Shown here: positions 1 through 8,134 of the stretch, one piece after another | How the letters are laid out: each line of letters starts with the position of its first letter | How positions within the stretch are numbered: position 1 is the first letter of the stretch | IMG/VR virus record: IMGVR_UViG_3300042879_000598 | Coordinates: 1 to 37,015 of that record | Origin: a virus | Length of the DNA stretch: 37,015 bases | Direction: 5' to 3' (one strand) | Position numbers and translations under genes: made by a program | Notes under the pieces: generated by a model | The model's database searches: none | What the model was told of the DNA's origin: nothing | What the model saw: the letters and a program-made list of their open reading frames with translations, nothing else

Positions 1-99
1 CGAATCTTGGGCTTCAGCCGAAGTTGGCACTTCACCAGCCGCAAGCAGGCCCAACAACCGCATGGACTTGTTGATAATGTCCTGCGCAGTAATAGCCAT
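1..99 (-). CDS. 5' part of gp4-like tail accessory factor (duplicate of the right-end copy)
   Basis: This is the first 33 codons of the gene complete at 36274-36987, repeated because of the circular overlap. The start codon is the reverse complement of CAT at 97-99. It is not a separate or broken gene; on the circle the reading frame is intact. Confidence 0.92.
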   Translation of the reverse strand, partial: MAITAQDIINKSMRLLGLLAAGEVPTSAEAQDS

Positions 100-127
100 T
101 ATCCGGCCCTCTAATCGTTAGACGCCG
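1..127. repeat. Terminal direct repeat, left copy (assembly overlap)
   Basis: These 127 bases are identical to 36889-37015. A length of exactly 127 matches a common assembler k-mer, so this is most simply the redundant end of a circularised contig rather than a packaged terminal repeat. The unique genome is then 36,888 bp, and genes on either side of the junction are neighbours. Seen directly; the assembly explanation is inference. Confidence 0.93.
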
Positions 128-326
128 ACTTCCGCCGACGTGTTTTCAATGCGTTCCGTGACACAGAATTCTCCGACGCCGACATTTCTGCCGACGCCGG
201 AGCTTCCGTTTCATCTTCAGATGGGTCGAATTCTTCCCATCCCTGCTCCATATCCTCTCGCGCTTCCAACCACGAGATCGCTATTTTCGTCCCATGTTTG
301 TAGTGACGGAGATAGATATTCGGCAT
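111..326 (-). CDS. Small conserved phage protein between coat-side genes and gp4
   Basis: A 71-residue protein. The N-terminus has the pattern NIYLRHYKHGTKIA, familiar from small proteins next to the coat or gp4 genes of podoviruses. The middle is strongly acidic (WEEFDPSEDETE) and the C-terminus is basic (KTRRRKSASN). No enzymatic motif or membrane segment is visible. The start lies one base from the stop of the upstream gene (328), and its stop is about 11 bases before the gp4-like start, so it is translated within the virion operon. A structural or head-completion role is inferred from position only. Confidence 0.75.
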   Translation of the reverse strand: MPNIYLRHYKHGTKIAISWLEAREDMEQGWEEFDPSEDETEAPASAEMSASENSVSRNALKTRRRKSASND

Positions 327-327
327 A

Positions 328-846
328 TTAGGCCACCGTAAAGTTCAACGCGTAAACCGGGAACGTCACCGTATTTGCAAGCGTGCCGGTTGCGGCAGCT
401 CGAATACGAAGACGATCACCCGCAGCAACAACAAGATTTGCTGCCGTGCCGTTCAACGAGAGAACACGTCGAGCGTTTGCGGTTAGCGCAGTGCCACCCG
501 TCGCCTTAGTCGTGTTGGCATCAGTCGCCGCCAGCATCGCTGCGGTGCCCGATCCAGACGTACCAAGGTTCGTGATGGAGAACGTAATGTAATTGCTGTC
601 GTTAGCCGCCAAAGTATCCGTGCCAGAAAACCACGCGGCCGACAACACGCCTGCCGCCGGAGCAATAACAACAACATCGCTGTTGCCAGTCGTTGCAATC
701 GTCGCGCCCTGCTGAGAAGCAGAAAATCCGCTGCGCACGTTTGAATTAACGAGCGTAGTGGAATCAAGCGTGCCACCAGTAATGGTAGTGCCAGCCGTCA
801 ACTCCGGGTCGGAAAATGCAACACCAATCGCCTTTGTATTAGGCAT
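328..846 (-). CDS. Putative virion protein, beta-rich, downstream of coat
   Basis: A 172-residue protein rich in Ala, Thr, Gly and Ser, with almost no Lys and short alternating hydrophobic stretches typical of beta-sandwich phage surface proteins. There is no signal peptide or catalytic motif. A clear AAGGAG lies seven bases before the start. It sits second after the coat gene, separated from the previous gene by a GC-rich hairpin. A decoration or head-fibre role is plausible from composition and position but unproven. The alternative minus frame in the same stretch is arginine- and leucine-rich without phage-like features and is discarded. Confidence 0.7.
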   Translation of the reverse strand: MPNTKAIGVAFSDPELTAGTTITGGTLDSTTLVNSNVRSGFSASQQGATIATTGNSDVVVIAPAAGVLSAAWFSGTDTLAANDSNYITFSITNLGTSGSGTAAMLAATDANTTKATGGTALTANARRVLSLNGTAANLVVAAGDRLRIRAAATGTLANTVTFPVYALNFTVA

Positions 847-870
847 ATCAATACTCCTTTAAGAAGTGCC

Positions 871-892
871 CCCGGCGGTTTGACCCGCCGGG
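871..892 (-). terminator. GC-rich intergenic hairpin after the coat-proximal genes
   Basis: CCCGGCGG and CCGCCGGG form a perfect 8-bp stem with a 6-nt loop in the gap between the genes at 903-1310 and 328-846. Reading on the minus strand it is not followed by a clear U-run (CACTTCTTAAAGG), so it looks more like an attenuator or 3'-end protector than a full terminator. It could lower expression of downstream genes relative to the coat. Confidence 0.5.
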
Positions 893-902
893 AGCGTTGC
901 TA

Positions 903-1310
903 TTAGCCGAGGCGGTAGCAAGTCCAGGCCGCATCGCCGGTCTTGCGGGCGCGGAAATGAGCCGACGTGCCGTCAGCCACCTCTGCAGAACCCACAATCG
1001 TCCAGCCCGTGCCTGAGAACGTAATGTCGTTGCCGCCATCGTCACCGAGGTTGATGCAGTAAAAGTCGAACGTGCTACCCACTCGGGCGCTCGACACCGC
1101 TTCGTCAACATCAGCCGCATCAGCAAACGAATACGTGCCCGCGCTAGTGCTGCCCGGATCAACGGAGAAAACTCCGTTCTCAAGGTCAGCCACAGCAATC
1201 GTGCCCGACGCGCCAGCGTAAGCAGTGACAGGACCCAGCGTGCCGAGAATCGCCTCGGCGCTATTGCCTGCACCAACCTGGTAACCACCAGAACCATTAG
1301 GAAGTGCCAT
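903..1310 (-). CDS. Putative virion protein directly downstream of coat
   Basis: A 135-residue protein, Gly/Ala/Asp-rich and acidic, with a C-terminal half of short beta-strand patterns ending in WTCYRLG. GGAG lies nine bases before the start. It follows the major coat gene by 30 bases, the place where P22-like and other phages often encode decoration proteins. I do not recognise a named family; a capsid accessory role is inference. A longer minus frame at 848-1297 overlaps it but is an Arg/Leu-rich shadow. Confidence 0.7.
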   Translation of the reverse strand: MALPNGSGGYQVGAGNSAEAILGTLGPVTAYAGASGTIAVADLENGVFSVDPGSTSAGTYSFADAADVDEAVSSARVGSTFDFYCINLGDDGGNDITFSGTGWTIVGSAEVADGTSAHFRARKTGDAAWTCYRLG

Positions 1311-1340
1311 TTTAAGTTACTCCGTGAATTAGATTAAAAA

Positions 1341-2543
1341 TTAGCCCCAGATGCGGCAGGCCATCTGCGGACGAATCACCGAGTAGCCATACAGCACGTC
1401 GATACGGCACGGCATACGGTCGTTGTTGATGTCGTACTGACGGACAACGCGCATGGAGATACCGTTGTGGACCTGGCGCGAAGCCATGTCAACGCCCTGC
1501 GGAAGCAGGAGGTCAGCCGTGGCAAACGTAATCGCGTCCTTGTGGTACACGAGGTTCTGAGCATACTGACCCGACGCAGCACCGAGGAACGTCACAGCCT
1601 TGCTGTTGATAGTCAAGGTGCTGACGGTCGCCAGAGCGTGCGAGGGCGAGTAGAGCGCAGGAGCAACCTTCAACGTGACGGCACCAGCGTTCGACGTGGC
1701 CGCTTGGGTCACAACGAACTGCTGGAGGCTGCCGGTGGACTCGCGGGTCTGCGGGTTGACGGCATACACATCGGCAATCGTGAACACGTCGCCGACCGCG
1801 TAGGTCGTGCCCGAACCAGCCGAAGCCAGAACGATCTCAGAAGCACCTTCCGAGACGTTTCCGTTCACGGTCTGACCCGTGCTGCGCGAACCGTTGGTGT
1901 GCTGCTTGATCGACTGCGACATGTTGACTTCCTCGTAACCGAGGACGCCAACGCCCATAAGGCCGTTCTTGAACTGACGGCTGATGGTGTCGGTCGGGTT
2001 GAAAAGACCCTTCATGCCTTCGACGAGCGAAGCGTTGGCAGCCGGGTTGACGGTCGCATAGCGCGGCGACATCACGGCGGCGGCTTCGTTCAGCTTCTGC
2101 TGGGCCTGCAAGAGAACCAGCGAGGTGCCCGGAGTCGTTCCCGGCGTACCCACAGACTGATAGATGCTCTTGAACGAGTTGGCAACGTCAGCGTCGATGC
2201 TCGAAGCAAGCTGCGAGATACGCGGCTTGAGAACACGCTCGGCGAAGTCGTCCAACTGGAGGGCCATTTCGGCGCTGGTAAAGTTGACGGCAATGTGCTT
2301 CTGCGAGGCGACGGTGAGAGTCGTAAACTGCTCGTTGTCGTCCTGAACCTGAAGCGCAGCGCCGTCGGTCACAAGAGCGCGATCCGGCAGACGGATACGG
2401 AGGGTCGAACCGATCTTGGCACCTTCAACAGCAAAGCTGTCGTCGTACTGACGGTTCACGTTACGGGTGATAACGAGGTTGTTCTCAAGGATTTCGAGAG
2501 CCTTCCTCGTAATCATGTCAATTGTAAGCAGGCTATTAGCCAT
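1341..2543 (-). CDS. Major coat protein, P22 gp5-like
   Basis: A 400-residue protein close in length to P22 gp5 (430). The N-terminal part (ANSLLTIDMITRKALEIL, then the VNRQYDDSF region) and the stretch around residues 90-130 (DDFAERVLKPRISQLAS) have the pattern of P22-type coats. Residues about 220-300 form a beta-rich insertion with VYAVNPQTRESTGSLQQFVV, comparable to the P22 insertion domain. The C-terminus resumes the HK97-like core. GGAG is seven bases before the start. The gene follows the scaffold by 18 bases, the standard order for procapsid assembly. It forms the icosahedral shell. Confidence 0.93.
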   Translation of the reverse strand: MANSLLTIDMITRKALEILENNLVITRNVNRQYDDSFAVEGAKIGSTLRIRLPDRALVTDGAALQVQDDNEQFTTLTVASQKHIAVNFTSAEMALQLDDFAERVLKPRISQLASSIDADVANSFKSIYQSVGTPGTTPGTSLVLLQAQQKLNEAAAVMSPRYATVNPAANASLVEGMKGLFNPTDTISRQFKNGLMGVGVLGYEEVNMSQSIKQHTNGSRSTGQTVNGNVSEGASEIVLASAGSGTTYAVGDVFTIADVYAVNPQTRESTGSLQQFVVTQAATSNAGAVTLKVAPALYSPSHALATVSTLTINSKAVTFLGAASGQYAQNLVYHKDAITFATADLLLPQGVDMASRQVHNGISMRVVRQYDINNDRMPCRIDVLYGYSVIRPQMACRIWG

Positions 2544-2561
2544 TTGAATTCTCCAAAGAAG

Positions 2562-3344
2562 TTAGCGGGTACGAGACGCTTCCCACTTTCTAATCTGTCT
2601 CATACGCTCGGCTTCAATCCACTCTGACGTACTCATCTCCTTGACGGAGCGAGGGTCGGTCGTGTCTCGAACCGGCGTACCTACGGACTTGGCCGTGACA
2701 GGCTTAATCGGCGGGGGCGCACTAGTTGTTCGTTTGACCGGAGGATTGTCGGCCAATCTGGCCTCAATCTTGCCGATCTCCTTTGCTTGCAGGAATTGCG
2801 GCAGGCGGGAGATACGCTCGGCTTCCTTGGGGTTCGCCCCCAGATAGTAGGCCAAATCTGGCCCCATATCGGATGCCTGTATCGTCTGAGCCATCACGGT
2901 CGTAATCGGCAGCGACGGGTTGTACGCGACTTGCTCAAAGTCTTCGTACCGATCCCGAGCTGCTTCCTCGCGCTCGTGATAAGCCTCAAGGAAAGCCATC
3001 TGCTCCCGTTCTGCCTCGCGCTTGGCAAGCAGTTCTTCGGCCTTACGGGCGGCTAAAGCCTCCGCATAGGCGTCTGGGTCTGCTTCCTTGTCGGGCAATA
3101 CGGCAGGCGTAGCCATTTCGGGCTTTGCCTTTAGCGATTGCTCTCTCTCCCACTTGCGACGTTCCCGTGCAAGTCTTTTGCCGACCAGCGCGTCTAGCTC
3201 CTCTTGGGAGAACGTCTTGGCAGGCTTTTCCTCCGGCTGCGTCGCCTCTTGGGCAACCACTTCGGGTTCCGGGGTCGCCGTGACCTCCGGTTCCGGCGCG
3301 GGCGTAGCCGCTACTACTTCAGGGACTTCATTTGTGTCCGACAT
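2562..3344 (-). CDS. Scaffolding protein, P22 gp8-like
   Basis: A 260-residue, highly charged protein. The first 40 residues are Pro/Glu/Ala/Thr-rich and probably disordered. A long helical, coiled-coil-prone section follows (residues about 45-140: FSQEELDALVGKRLARERRK, then repeated Ala/Glu/Arg heptads). The C-terminus is basic (MRQIRKWEASRTR), matching the coat-binding helix-loop-helix expected at the end of P22-type scaffolds. It sits immediately upstream of the coat gene and behind its own predicted promoter (3390-3417). The role is to direct coat assembly, then leave the procapsid. Confidence 0.88.
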   Translation of the reverse strand: MSDTNEVPEVVAATPAPEPEVTATPEPEVVAQEATQPEEKPAKTFSQEELDALVGKRLARERRKWEREQSLKAKPEMATPAVLPDKEADPDAYAEALAARKAEELLAKREAEREQMAFLEAYHEREEAARDRYEDFEQVAYNPSLPITTVMAQTIQASDMGPDLAYYLGANPKEAERISRLPQFLQAKEIGKIEARLADNPPVKRTTSAPPPIKPVTAKSVGTPVRDTTDPRSVKEMSTSEWIEAERMRQIRKWEASRTR

Positions 3345-3389
3345 GTGTTTTCCTTACGGAATCCTGGTCAACCGGGCCAGTACGGGTCA

Positions 3390-3417
3390 AATATAGTCTG
3401 TTGCGTAAAAACGTCAA
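3390..3417 (-). promoter_or_regulatory. Predicted sigma70 promoter for the scaffold-coat operon
   Basis: On the minus strand TTGACG (reverse complement of 3412-3417) and TATATT (3390-3395) are separated by 16 bases. Predicted transcription starts near 3383, giving a leader of about 40 nt to the scaffold start, with AAGGA just before its ATG. The -35 box overlaps the stop codon of the tailspike gene. It would give extra transcription of scaffold and coat, which are needed in the highest amounts. Sequence-only prediction. Confidence 0.55.
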
Positions 3418-4961
3418 GGTTCATCAACCCACGTTCCAAATCTTTCAACAACCCAATCTGTTCCTGCGGCGTTCGCCTTTACGGTTGCTGTGCTGCCAAT
3501 GGTGTTGGATTCCATGTATTTTCCATCCCCAGCGCCGAAAGGCCAGAGGCGATCAGCCGCGTTAGGATCAATACGAATTAGCTGCGCGGCCACTACTTCA
3601 AAACTGAATGATAACCCCGGAGCAACGGGCGGCAGAGTATACGTCATTAAACCGGTATCGCCGGTATTATCAAAAATCCAGCCGGACCAACGCGCTGTCA
3701 AAGATGTATCAGATGTTCGCGTAACTCTAAACGGGGTAGGACTCCATGAAATGTAAGTGTTCGTAATACCGTTGTCAGCGTAAGGTACGGCAGTTCCTAC
3801 AGTATTAACCCACTCTAAATCGTTTATTACAATGTCATCCCAAGGATTTCCGCTTGCTACGTTGATGTAATACGGAGTTCTTGCCGCAACAGAATCAAAA
3901 ATTCTTAAACCGTTAATTCTGATGTTGCCCGGATCGGGATGAATCACGTTATTTGATGAATAAAACGCAACTGGTGTATCACCATAAACACTGTGCTGCC
4001 CAGTATTTGTATCAAGAGCTTGAAAATTGTTAATGGTAACGCCGCTGAAAGTTTTATTTATATTACGTAGCAATAAACCATAGCTGCCTGTGTTTTCGGC
4101 AACGCAGTCGTTTAACGCGCAACGCCAGCCAGTTGTGCCGCCGATTCGAGTATTAGAAATTTCAAATCCTGTAGCATCAACCCCTGTTCCGGCTATGGCA
4201 ACGCAATTTGCAAATTCGATGTCTACATCTTCGGTAATGGTATTAAAATCAACCATAAATCCACCGCCTTCATTATCGTCAGCGATGCAATTTGTAATTT
4301 TTATACCAAATAAAGATGAAATTGACTCCGGCTCAATGTCTATCCCAGCCGCCGGTTCTTTACCATTTGTGTTTGAAAAACGACAGTGATCAACCCATAA
4401 ATCTTTTGCACTAATAATAGACAAGCCTTGGCGCATGTTGTTTTGCGCCACGCAATCTATCAACCAAACATCTTTTGAAAATGCCGGAGTATTGTCGTCA
4501 GCGCCCTGAACTAAAAATCCATCGCCGCTATGGTCAATGCACTTCAAACCGTACACGCGGATGTTTGTAGAACCCGTAATGCTGACGCCAAAACTAATAA
4601 TGTTTGGATGCACGCCCTCACGCAAACCTTGCAGTGTTGCTCCATTTCCATGAATAGTAATGTTATTTTTTTCGTCCATCTTAAAGATAGCTTCGCCAGT
4701 TCCAAAAGTATTTGGCGCTGTTTTGATAACAACACTTGGCTCCATGTAAACGACTGTGTTTGACTGGATAATCAAGTCATCGGATACAAGGTAAAAACTT
4801 CCGCTTTGCGCTGGAAACAATATGCTTTTACCCGCCGCCGCTGACAATGCCGAATTGATCGCGCTTGTGTCATCCGTCACGCCATCGCCAACCGCCCCGT
4901 AATCTTTGATATTTACGGGGGCTGAATCAATTAAGCTAAACGTAGCTTTGGTTAACGACAT
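3414..4961 (-). CDS. Tailspike with pectate-lyase-type beta-helix
   Basis: A 515-residue protein. It begins MSLTKATFSLIDSAPVNIKD, followed at residues 18-31 by the Pectate_lyase_3 signature YGAVGDGVTDDTSA. The following 300 residues have the periodic Asn/Ile/Val/Gly pattern of a right-handed parallel beta-helix (NIRVYGLKCID, DVWLIDCVAQNN). Such spikes bind, and often cleave, surface polysaccharide. There is no separate N-terminal head-binding domain, so it probably attaches through another spike or a short adaptor. It is AT-richer than its neighbours, as is common for exchangeable host-range genes. Substrate and catalytic residues cannot be assigned. Confidence 0.82.
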   Translation of the reverse strand: MSLTKATFSLIDSAPVNIKDYGAVGDGVTDDTSAINSALSAAAGKSILFPAQSGSFYLVSDDLIIQSNTVVYMEPSVVIKTAPNTFGTGEAIFKMDEKNNITIHGNGATLQGLREGVHPNIISFGVSITGSTNIRVYGLKCIDHSGDGFLVQGADDNTPAFSKDVWLIDCVAQNNMRQGLSIISAKDLWVDHCRFSNTNGKEPAAGIDIEPESISSLFGIKITNCIADDNEGGGFMVDFNTITEDVDIEFANCVAIAGTGVDATGFEISNTRIGGTTGWRCALNDCVAENTGSYGLLLRNINKTFSGVTINNFQALDTNTGQHSVYGDTPVAFYSSNNVIHPDPGNIRINGLRIFDSVAARTPYYINVASGNPWDDIVINDLEWVNTVGTAVPYADNGITNTYISWSPTPFRVTRTSDTSLTARWSGWIFDNTGDTGLMTYTLPPVAPGLSFSFEVVAAQLIRIDPNAADRLWPFGAGDGKYMESNTIGSTATVKANAAGTDWVVERFGTWVDEP

Positions 4962-4973
4962 TTAAGTTTACCT

Positions 4974-6062
4974 TTAGGCGCAGATGTAAGTGCCAGCAAT
5001 CAAAACAATGTTTGCGTTAGCGCCCGTGCCGACATCGGCAGCAACAGTATTTGAAGTGCTGCCATCTACGGCGGTTCTATAAAGCAGTTGAATGTTTGTG
5101 TCTCCGCCGCTGATAAAAGCCGCAATAGGCTCCTCACCGGCCCACGCAGAAGAAGCAGATACGGCCAACGATGCGTGCCCGTCAAGTGTTCCGCTCGACG
5201 CAGTTACCGCTGCAAAAGGTAGTCCAGCAATCAACACATCCCCAGATCGACCAACAGTGTTATCTACGGCATCAGTTCGCATGTAGCATTGAACGTGAAC
5301 CATGTTGCCGACCCGCGTATATCGACCGCCACGCAAAGGATCGTAAGTAACACTATTAAAGTTACCGTCCGAACAAGTCAGCGTCGGCGTCCAAGTTCCG
5401 GTTTCGTACCAGTTCAGCAACGAGCTTGTCTCTCCCGCCGCGCCGGTGTTAGCGGAAAAGTCGATGCCTTTGGCGGCGGTTCCAACAATAAGGTTGCCGG
5501 TTTTAACATTTACGTCGCCAGTATTGTTAACCGTCAATCGTTCTACCGGCGCTGCATTGTTGGCCGTCATTATTGAGACATAGCCGGTTCTGCCAGATTG
5601 GCTTGTCGTTTGAACAGCAATTTTTCCAACAGAAACCCCGTTAGATTTCAAAAAATCTAAGGAAGAGAACGTGCCGTCGGTGTTTTGGGTGTTCCAATAT
5701 GTTGCTGATGGGCCTCTATCAGCGGAAGCCTCAATGTTTGTTTGAGTTCCCGCTGCTGAAATGCTTAAGTTAGCTTCTGTTGTGCTATTGCTAATAACAA
5801 CTTTGTCGCTAGTCGTTAAGTTGATTACGCCAAGACCATTTGGAGCAATGGTTACAGCACCATCTGTGTTTGTGCTGCTGATCGTATTTCCATCAAGACG
5901 CAAATTATCAACATTAAGCTGCCCAGCAGAAACTGTACGCCCCGCAGTCAGATCAGAAACCGCTACTTTGACCGTGCTGCCGCTTTGCACAATCGGCAGA
6001 ACTTCTGTACCCGCTAACGGCGTAGTAGCACCAGTAAGTTGTGAAATCTTTTTGTCAGCCAT
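4974..6062 (-). CDS. Tail fibre/spike protein with shared N-terminal module
   Basis: A 362-residue protein. The N-terminus (MADKKISQLTGATTPLAGTE, then LPIVQSG) resembles the start of the proteins at 6074-7657 and 34788-35468. Residues 40-130 carry repeated short strand motifs (LNVDNLRLDGNTISSTNTDG) typical of trimeric fibre shafts. The C-terminal third (from about 225, ETGTWTPTLTCSDGNFNS) is a compact beta domain common at phage fibre tips. It lies between two beta-helix spikes in the same operon. Receptor binding is likely; the receptor is unknown. Confidence 0.78.
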   Translation of the reverse strand: MADKKISQLTGATTPLAGTEVLPIVQSGSTVKVAVSDLTAGRTVSAGQLNVDNLRLDGNTISSTNTDGAVTIAPNGLGVINLTTSDKVVISNSTTEANLSISAAGTQTNIEASADRGPSATYWNTQNTDGTFSSLDFLKSNGVSVGKIAVQTTSQSGRTGYVSIMTANNAAPVERLTVNNTGDVNVKTGNLIVGTAAKGIDFSANTGAAGETSSLLNWYETGTWTPTLTCSDGNFNSVTYDPLRGGRYTRVGNMVHVQCYMRTDAVDNTVGRSGDVLIAGLPFAAVTASSGTLDGHASLAVSASSAWAGEEPIAAFISGGDTNIQLLYRTAVDGSTSNTVAADVGTGANANIVLIAGTYICA

Positions 6063-6073
6063 GGTTTAATCCT

Positions 6074-7657
6074 TCAAGCGTTGTAATAAGGAATTTTAAC
6101 CTGTGTAGTTCCAACGTATGCAATCAAGTACCCGAGCGGATTGGCGGGCGGCGCACTTGCCGCTCCAGACGCCCCAACCGTGCTAGAGGTTGTTGCTCCA
6201 AGCGAAACATGATTAGTTGTAGCCCCAACGCTTGCAGTAGCCGCCGCAGATAACTGCAACTCTCCAGACAAAATGTTTACTCTAGAAGAATCAGAGAATT
6301 CGCTGTTTGACTGGGTAGAAAACCCGTACATATTTGCGGCAACCAGATCAATACAGGCAGAAGAAGGACTTAAAAACCTGTTATTGATAAGGGATATTCT
6401 GTCAATCGGGCCAATAATGTGAATGTTGCCGCTTCCGTGCCCGGTCACGCCGTTGAATTCGCACTCGTTGAAATTTATATTCGACGGAGTTGTAGAACCA
6501 GTTTGATTGACAAAAACGGTTGCGCTAGACGTTGTGCCATCGTCTAAATTTGACTCAAACCAACAAGAGTTAAATGTGATATTGCTGATAGTTGACCCAT
6601 CAACCTTAACAAACTTAACGCCTTCTTTTCCATTGCTTTCAAAGTTGCATTCGTTGAACTGCAATCCCCAAGCCTGTTCGCAATAAAAACCTTCGTTTGT
6701 GTTATTAAAAATCCTGCATCTATTGAACATTGATGCAGTTGAGATGCTGCCTCCATTTGCAGCGGTCAAGCAAACTATGCCGCGATAGTTTCCGTTAATC
6801 GCAAGATCGTTGAAGGATGCAATAGCTTGATACAAAAACAAACCACCAGCAGACGCCGAGGAAATTCTTACTCTAGTAATTTCACCCAAAAACGTCAGAG
6901 GCGAGTTGGCTGATCCAACTTGCAAGCCGTAAGTGCCGCCAATAATAGAGAAGTCCGAAACAGAAATGTCGTGATTAGTGAATGAAGTGCTTGGAGAGTT
7001 TCCAACTATGATTCCAGGCGTAGCGCCCGCAATGTTGATGACTGTTGATGCAATTCCAGCGCCAAAAAAACGCTTTCCCGTCCCGTTGATATATAAAGGC
7101 CCAGTAATACTGTAAGTGCCTGCGGGAACATAAACGCTGTTGGACGCCGCAAGTGCGGCAACAAAAGCAGCAGTGTCATCCGTTACGCCATCGCCGACAG
7201 CGTTAAAGTCTTTAACGCTAACAGTGTCGCGCTCTTTAGACTGCACACTACGCGGAATCGCGCCCGTGCCCGCCTGCAAAAACGTGACCGCATTAGCGTT
7301 AGCGACTTCTGAAGTCTGCGTCTGAACGGTCGAAAACTTGACCAACGCGCCTTCATGCAGCCCTTGGGTAAAAGTGACCGTATTGTTGTCGGTTTCCTGA
7401 TACGACGATCCTTCGTATTGGTTTACGCCGTCCACAAACACCATAAGGTTGTTCGCGCCAGCGGCGTAAGTCATCGTCGTTAGGTTAAATACGGTCTGCC
7501 CAGCCGTTGCGGTCTGGACTTCCTCGAAGCCTACATACGTCTGAATGTCGCTGGCATAGGCTTTCTTTGTCACGTTGTCTTGAACGACAACGAACAAATC
7601 GGTGCCCTCGACCGGCTGATCGACAAGCGGAAGGTCTGAAATCTTAACGATTGCCAT
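6074..7657 (-). CDS. Tailspike with N-terminal adaptor and beta-helix
   Basis: A 527-residue protein in three parts. Residues 1-45 are the shared adaptor (KISDLPLVDQPVEGTDLFVV, then VTKKAY). Residues 45-125 look like a beta-rich collar (TAGQTVFNLT, LMVFVDGVNQYEGSSYQ), a pattern seen in many phage fibres. From residue about 147 the Pectate_lyase_3 motif VKDFNAVGDGVTDDTAA opens a long right-handed beta-helix with Asn-rich turns. The C-terminus contains a low-complexity Ala/Thr/Val linker (SAAATASVGATTNHVSLGAT) and a short end domain. Probably the primary polysaccharide-binding spike and a docking partner for the shorter spike at 3414-4961. Confidence 0.82.
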   Translation of the reverse strand: MAIVKISDLPLVDQPVEGTDLFVVVQDNVTKKAYASDIQTYVGFEEVQTATAGQTVFNLTTMTYAAGANNLMVFVDGVNQYEGSSYQETDNNTVTFTQGLHEGALVKFSTVQTQTSEVANANAVTFLQAGTGAIPRSVQSKERDTVSVKDFNAVGDGVTDDTAAFVAALAASNSVYVPAGTYSITGPLYINGTGKRFFGAGIASTVINIAGATPGIIVGNSPSTSFTNHDISVSDFSIIGGTYGLQVGSANSPLTFLGEITRVRISSASAGGLFLYQAIASFNDLAINGNYRGIVCLTAANGGSISTASMFNRCRIFNNTNEGFYCEQAWGLQFNECNFESNGKEGVKFVKVDGSTISNITFNSCWFESNLDDGTTSSATVFVNQTGSTTPSNINFNECEFNGVTGHGSGNIHIIGPIDRISLINNRFLSPSSACIDLVAANMYGFSTQSNSEFSDSSRVNILSGELQLSAAATASVGATTNHVSLGATTSSTVGASGAASAPPANPLGYLIAYVGTTQVKIPYYNA

Positions 7658-7660
7658 TCA

Positions 7661-7825
7661 TCACTCCAGCAGCAGCAAGCCGCCGTCTTCCTGCGTCAAG
7701 TTGTCGCCCGCTTCGGTCAGCAAGTTACCGACTGAGGCTCCGCTATCACGCGTGCCTGAAAACAGCGTAACGATACCGGCTAGGCCGATAGCCACGCTAT
7801 TTCGCAGTGCGACACCAAAACTCAT
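7661..7825 (-). CDS. Small conserved phage protein, 54 aa
   Basis: ATG at 7823-7825 overlaps the stop of the upstream gene as ATGA, showing translational coupling. The product starts MSFGVALRNSVAIGLAGIVT, a pattern seen at the start of small proteins in podovirus structural operons, and ends with an acidic, Leu-rich tail (EDGGLLLLE). The N-terminal 22 residues form one hydrophobic, possibly amphipathic helix. It ends in two tandem TGA stops, the last immediately before the next start at 7657. Function unknown. Confidence 0.65.
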   Translation of the reverse strand: MSFGVALRNSVAIGLAGIVTLFSGTRDSGASVGNLLTEAGDNLTQEDGGLLLLE

Positions 7826-8124
7826 CGGATGTTAATAGGCTTGGCGTAAATGTCGCCGCTATCCGTCACGCGGATCGCGCTCACTCGCCACGGCGCACCC
7901 GTGCCCTGCGGCACGATGAACGGGATCGGAGTGTAAGCGGGAATCGGCGTGCTGGAGGTCGTCGCGGTGACGCCTTCGCCCACCACCACGTAACACGGGG
8001 TCGTTGCCCACACGACAACGCCCTGCGGGCCAGCGTCCCACGTCGAAGTCGAACCAGCGGTGCCGGTATAAGCGACCGTGCGACCCGGAAATACGCCATC
8101 GGCCAATGGATTAAGAAGTTCCAC
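7822..8124 (-). CDS. Putative virion protein, 100 aa
   Basis: Begins MELLNPLADGVFPGRTVAYT and continues with alternating Gly, Thr, Val and Pro residues that suggest a small beta-barrel or sandwich (GVVVWATTPCYVVVGEGVTA). Ends in VTDSGDIYAKPINIR. Conserved small proteins of this kind are frequent next to portal genes in freshwater and soil podoviruses, but I cannot name a family. It is coupled to the following 54-aa gene by a 4-base overlap and lies two genes downstream of the portal; a head or neck accessory role is inference. Confidence 0.7.
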   Translation of the reverse strand: MELLNPLADGVFPGRTVAYTGTAGSTSTWDAGPQGVVVWATTPCYVVVGEGVTATTSSTPIPAYTPIPFIVPQGTGAPWRVSAIRVTDSGDIYAKPINIR

Positions 8125-8134
8125 TATCGTTACC

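Noticed and set aside
1-127. Terminal repeat as phage DNA ends (T7-like direct terminal repeat)
   Set aside because: Length equals a standard assembly k-mer, the position cuts a structural gene, and the packaging genes are P22-like, which implies headful packaging.
848-1297. 149-residue minus-strand frame overlapping the gene at 903-1310
   Set aside because: Arg/Leu-rich shadow of a Gly/Ala-rich gene; the other frame has normal phage protein composition and a better-placed start.
1467-2627. 386-residue plus-strand frame opposite the coat gene
   Set aside because: Exactly antisense to an unambiguous P22-type coat gene; its length follows from the codon bias of the coat, and its composition (Arg/His/Val-rich) is that of an antisense shadow.
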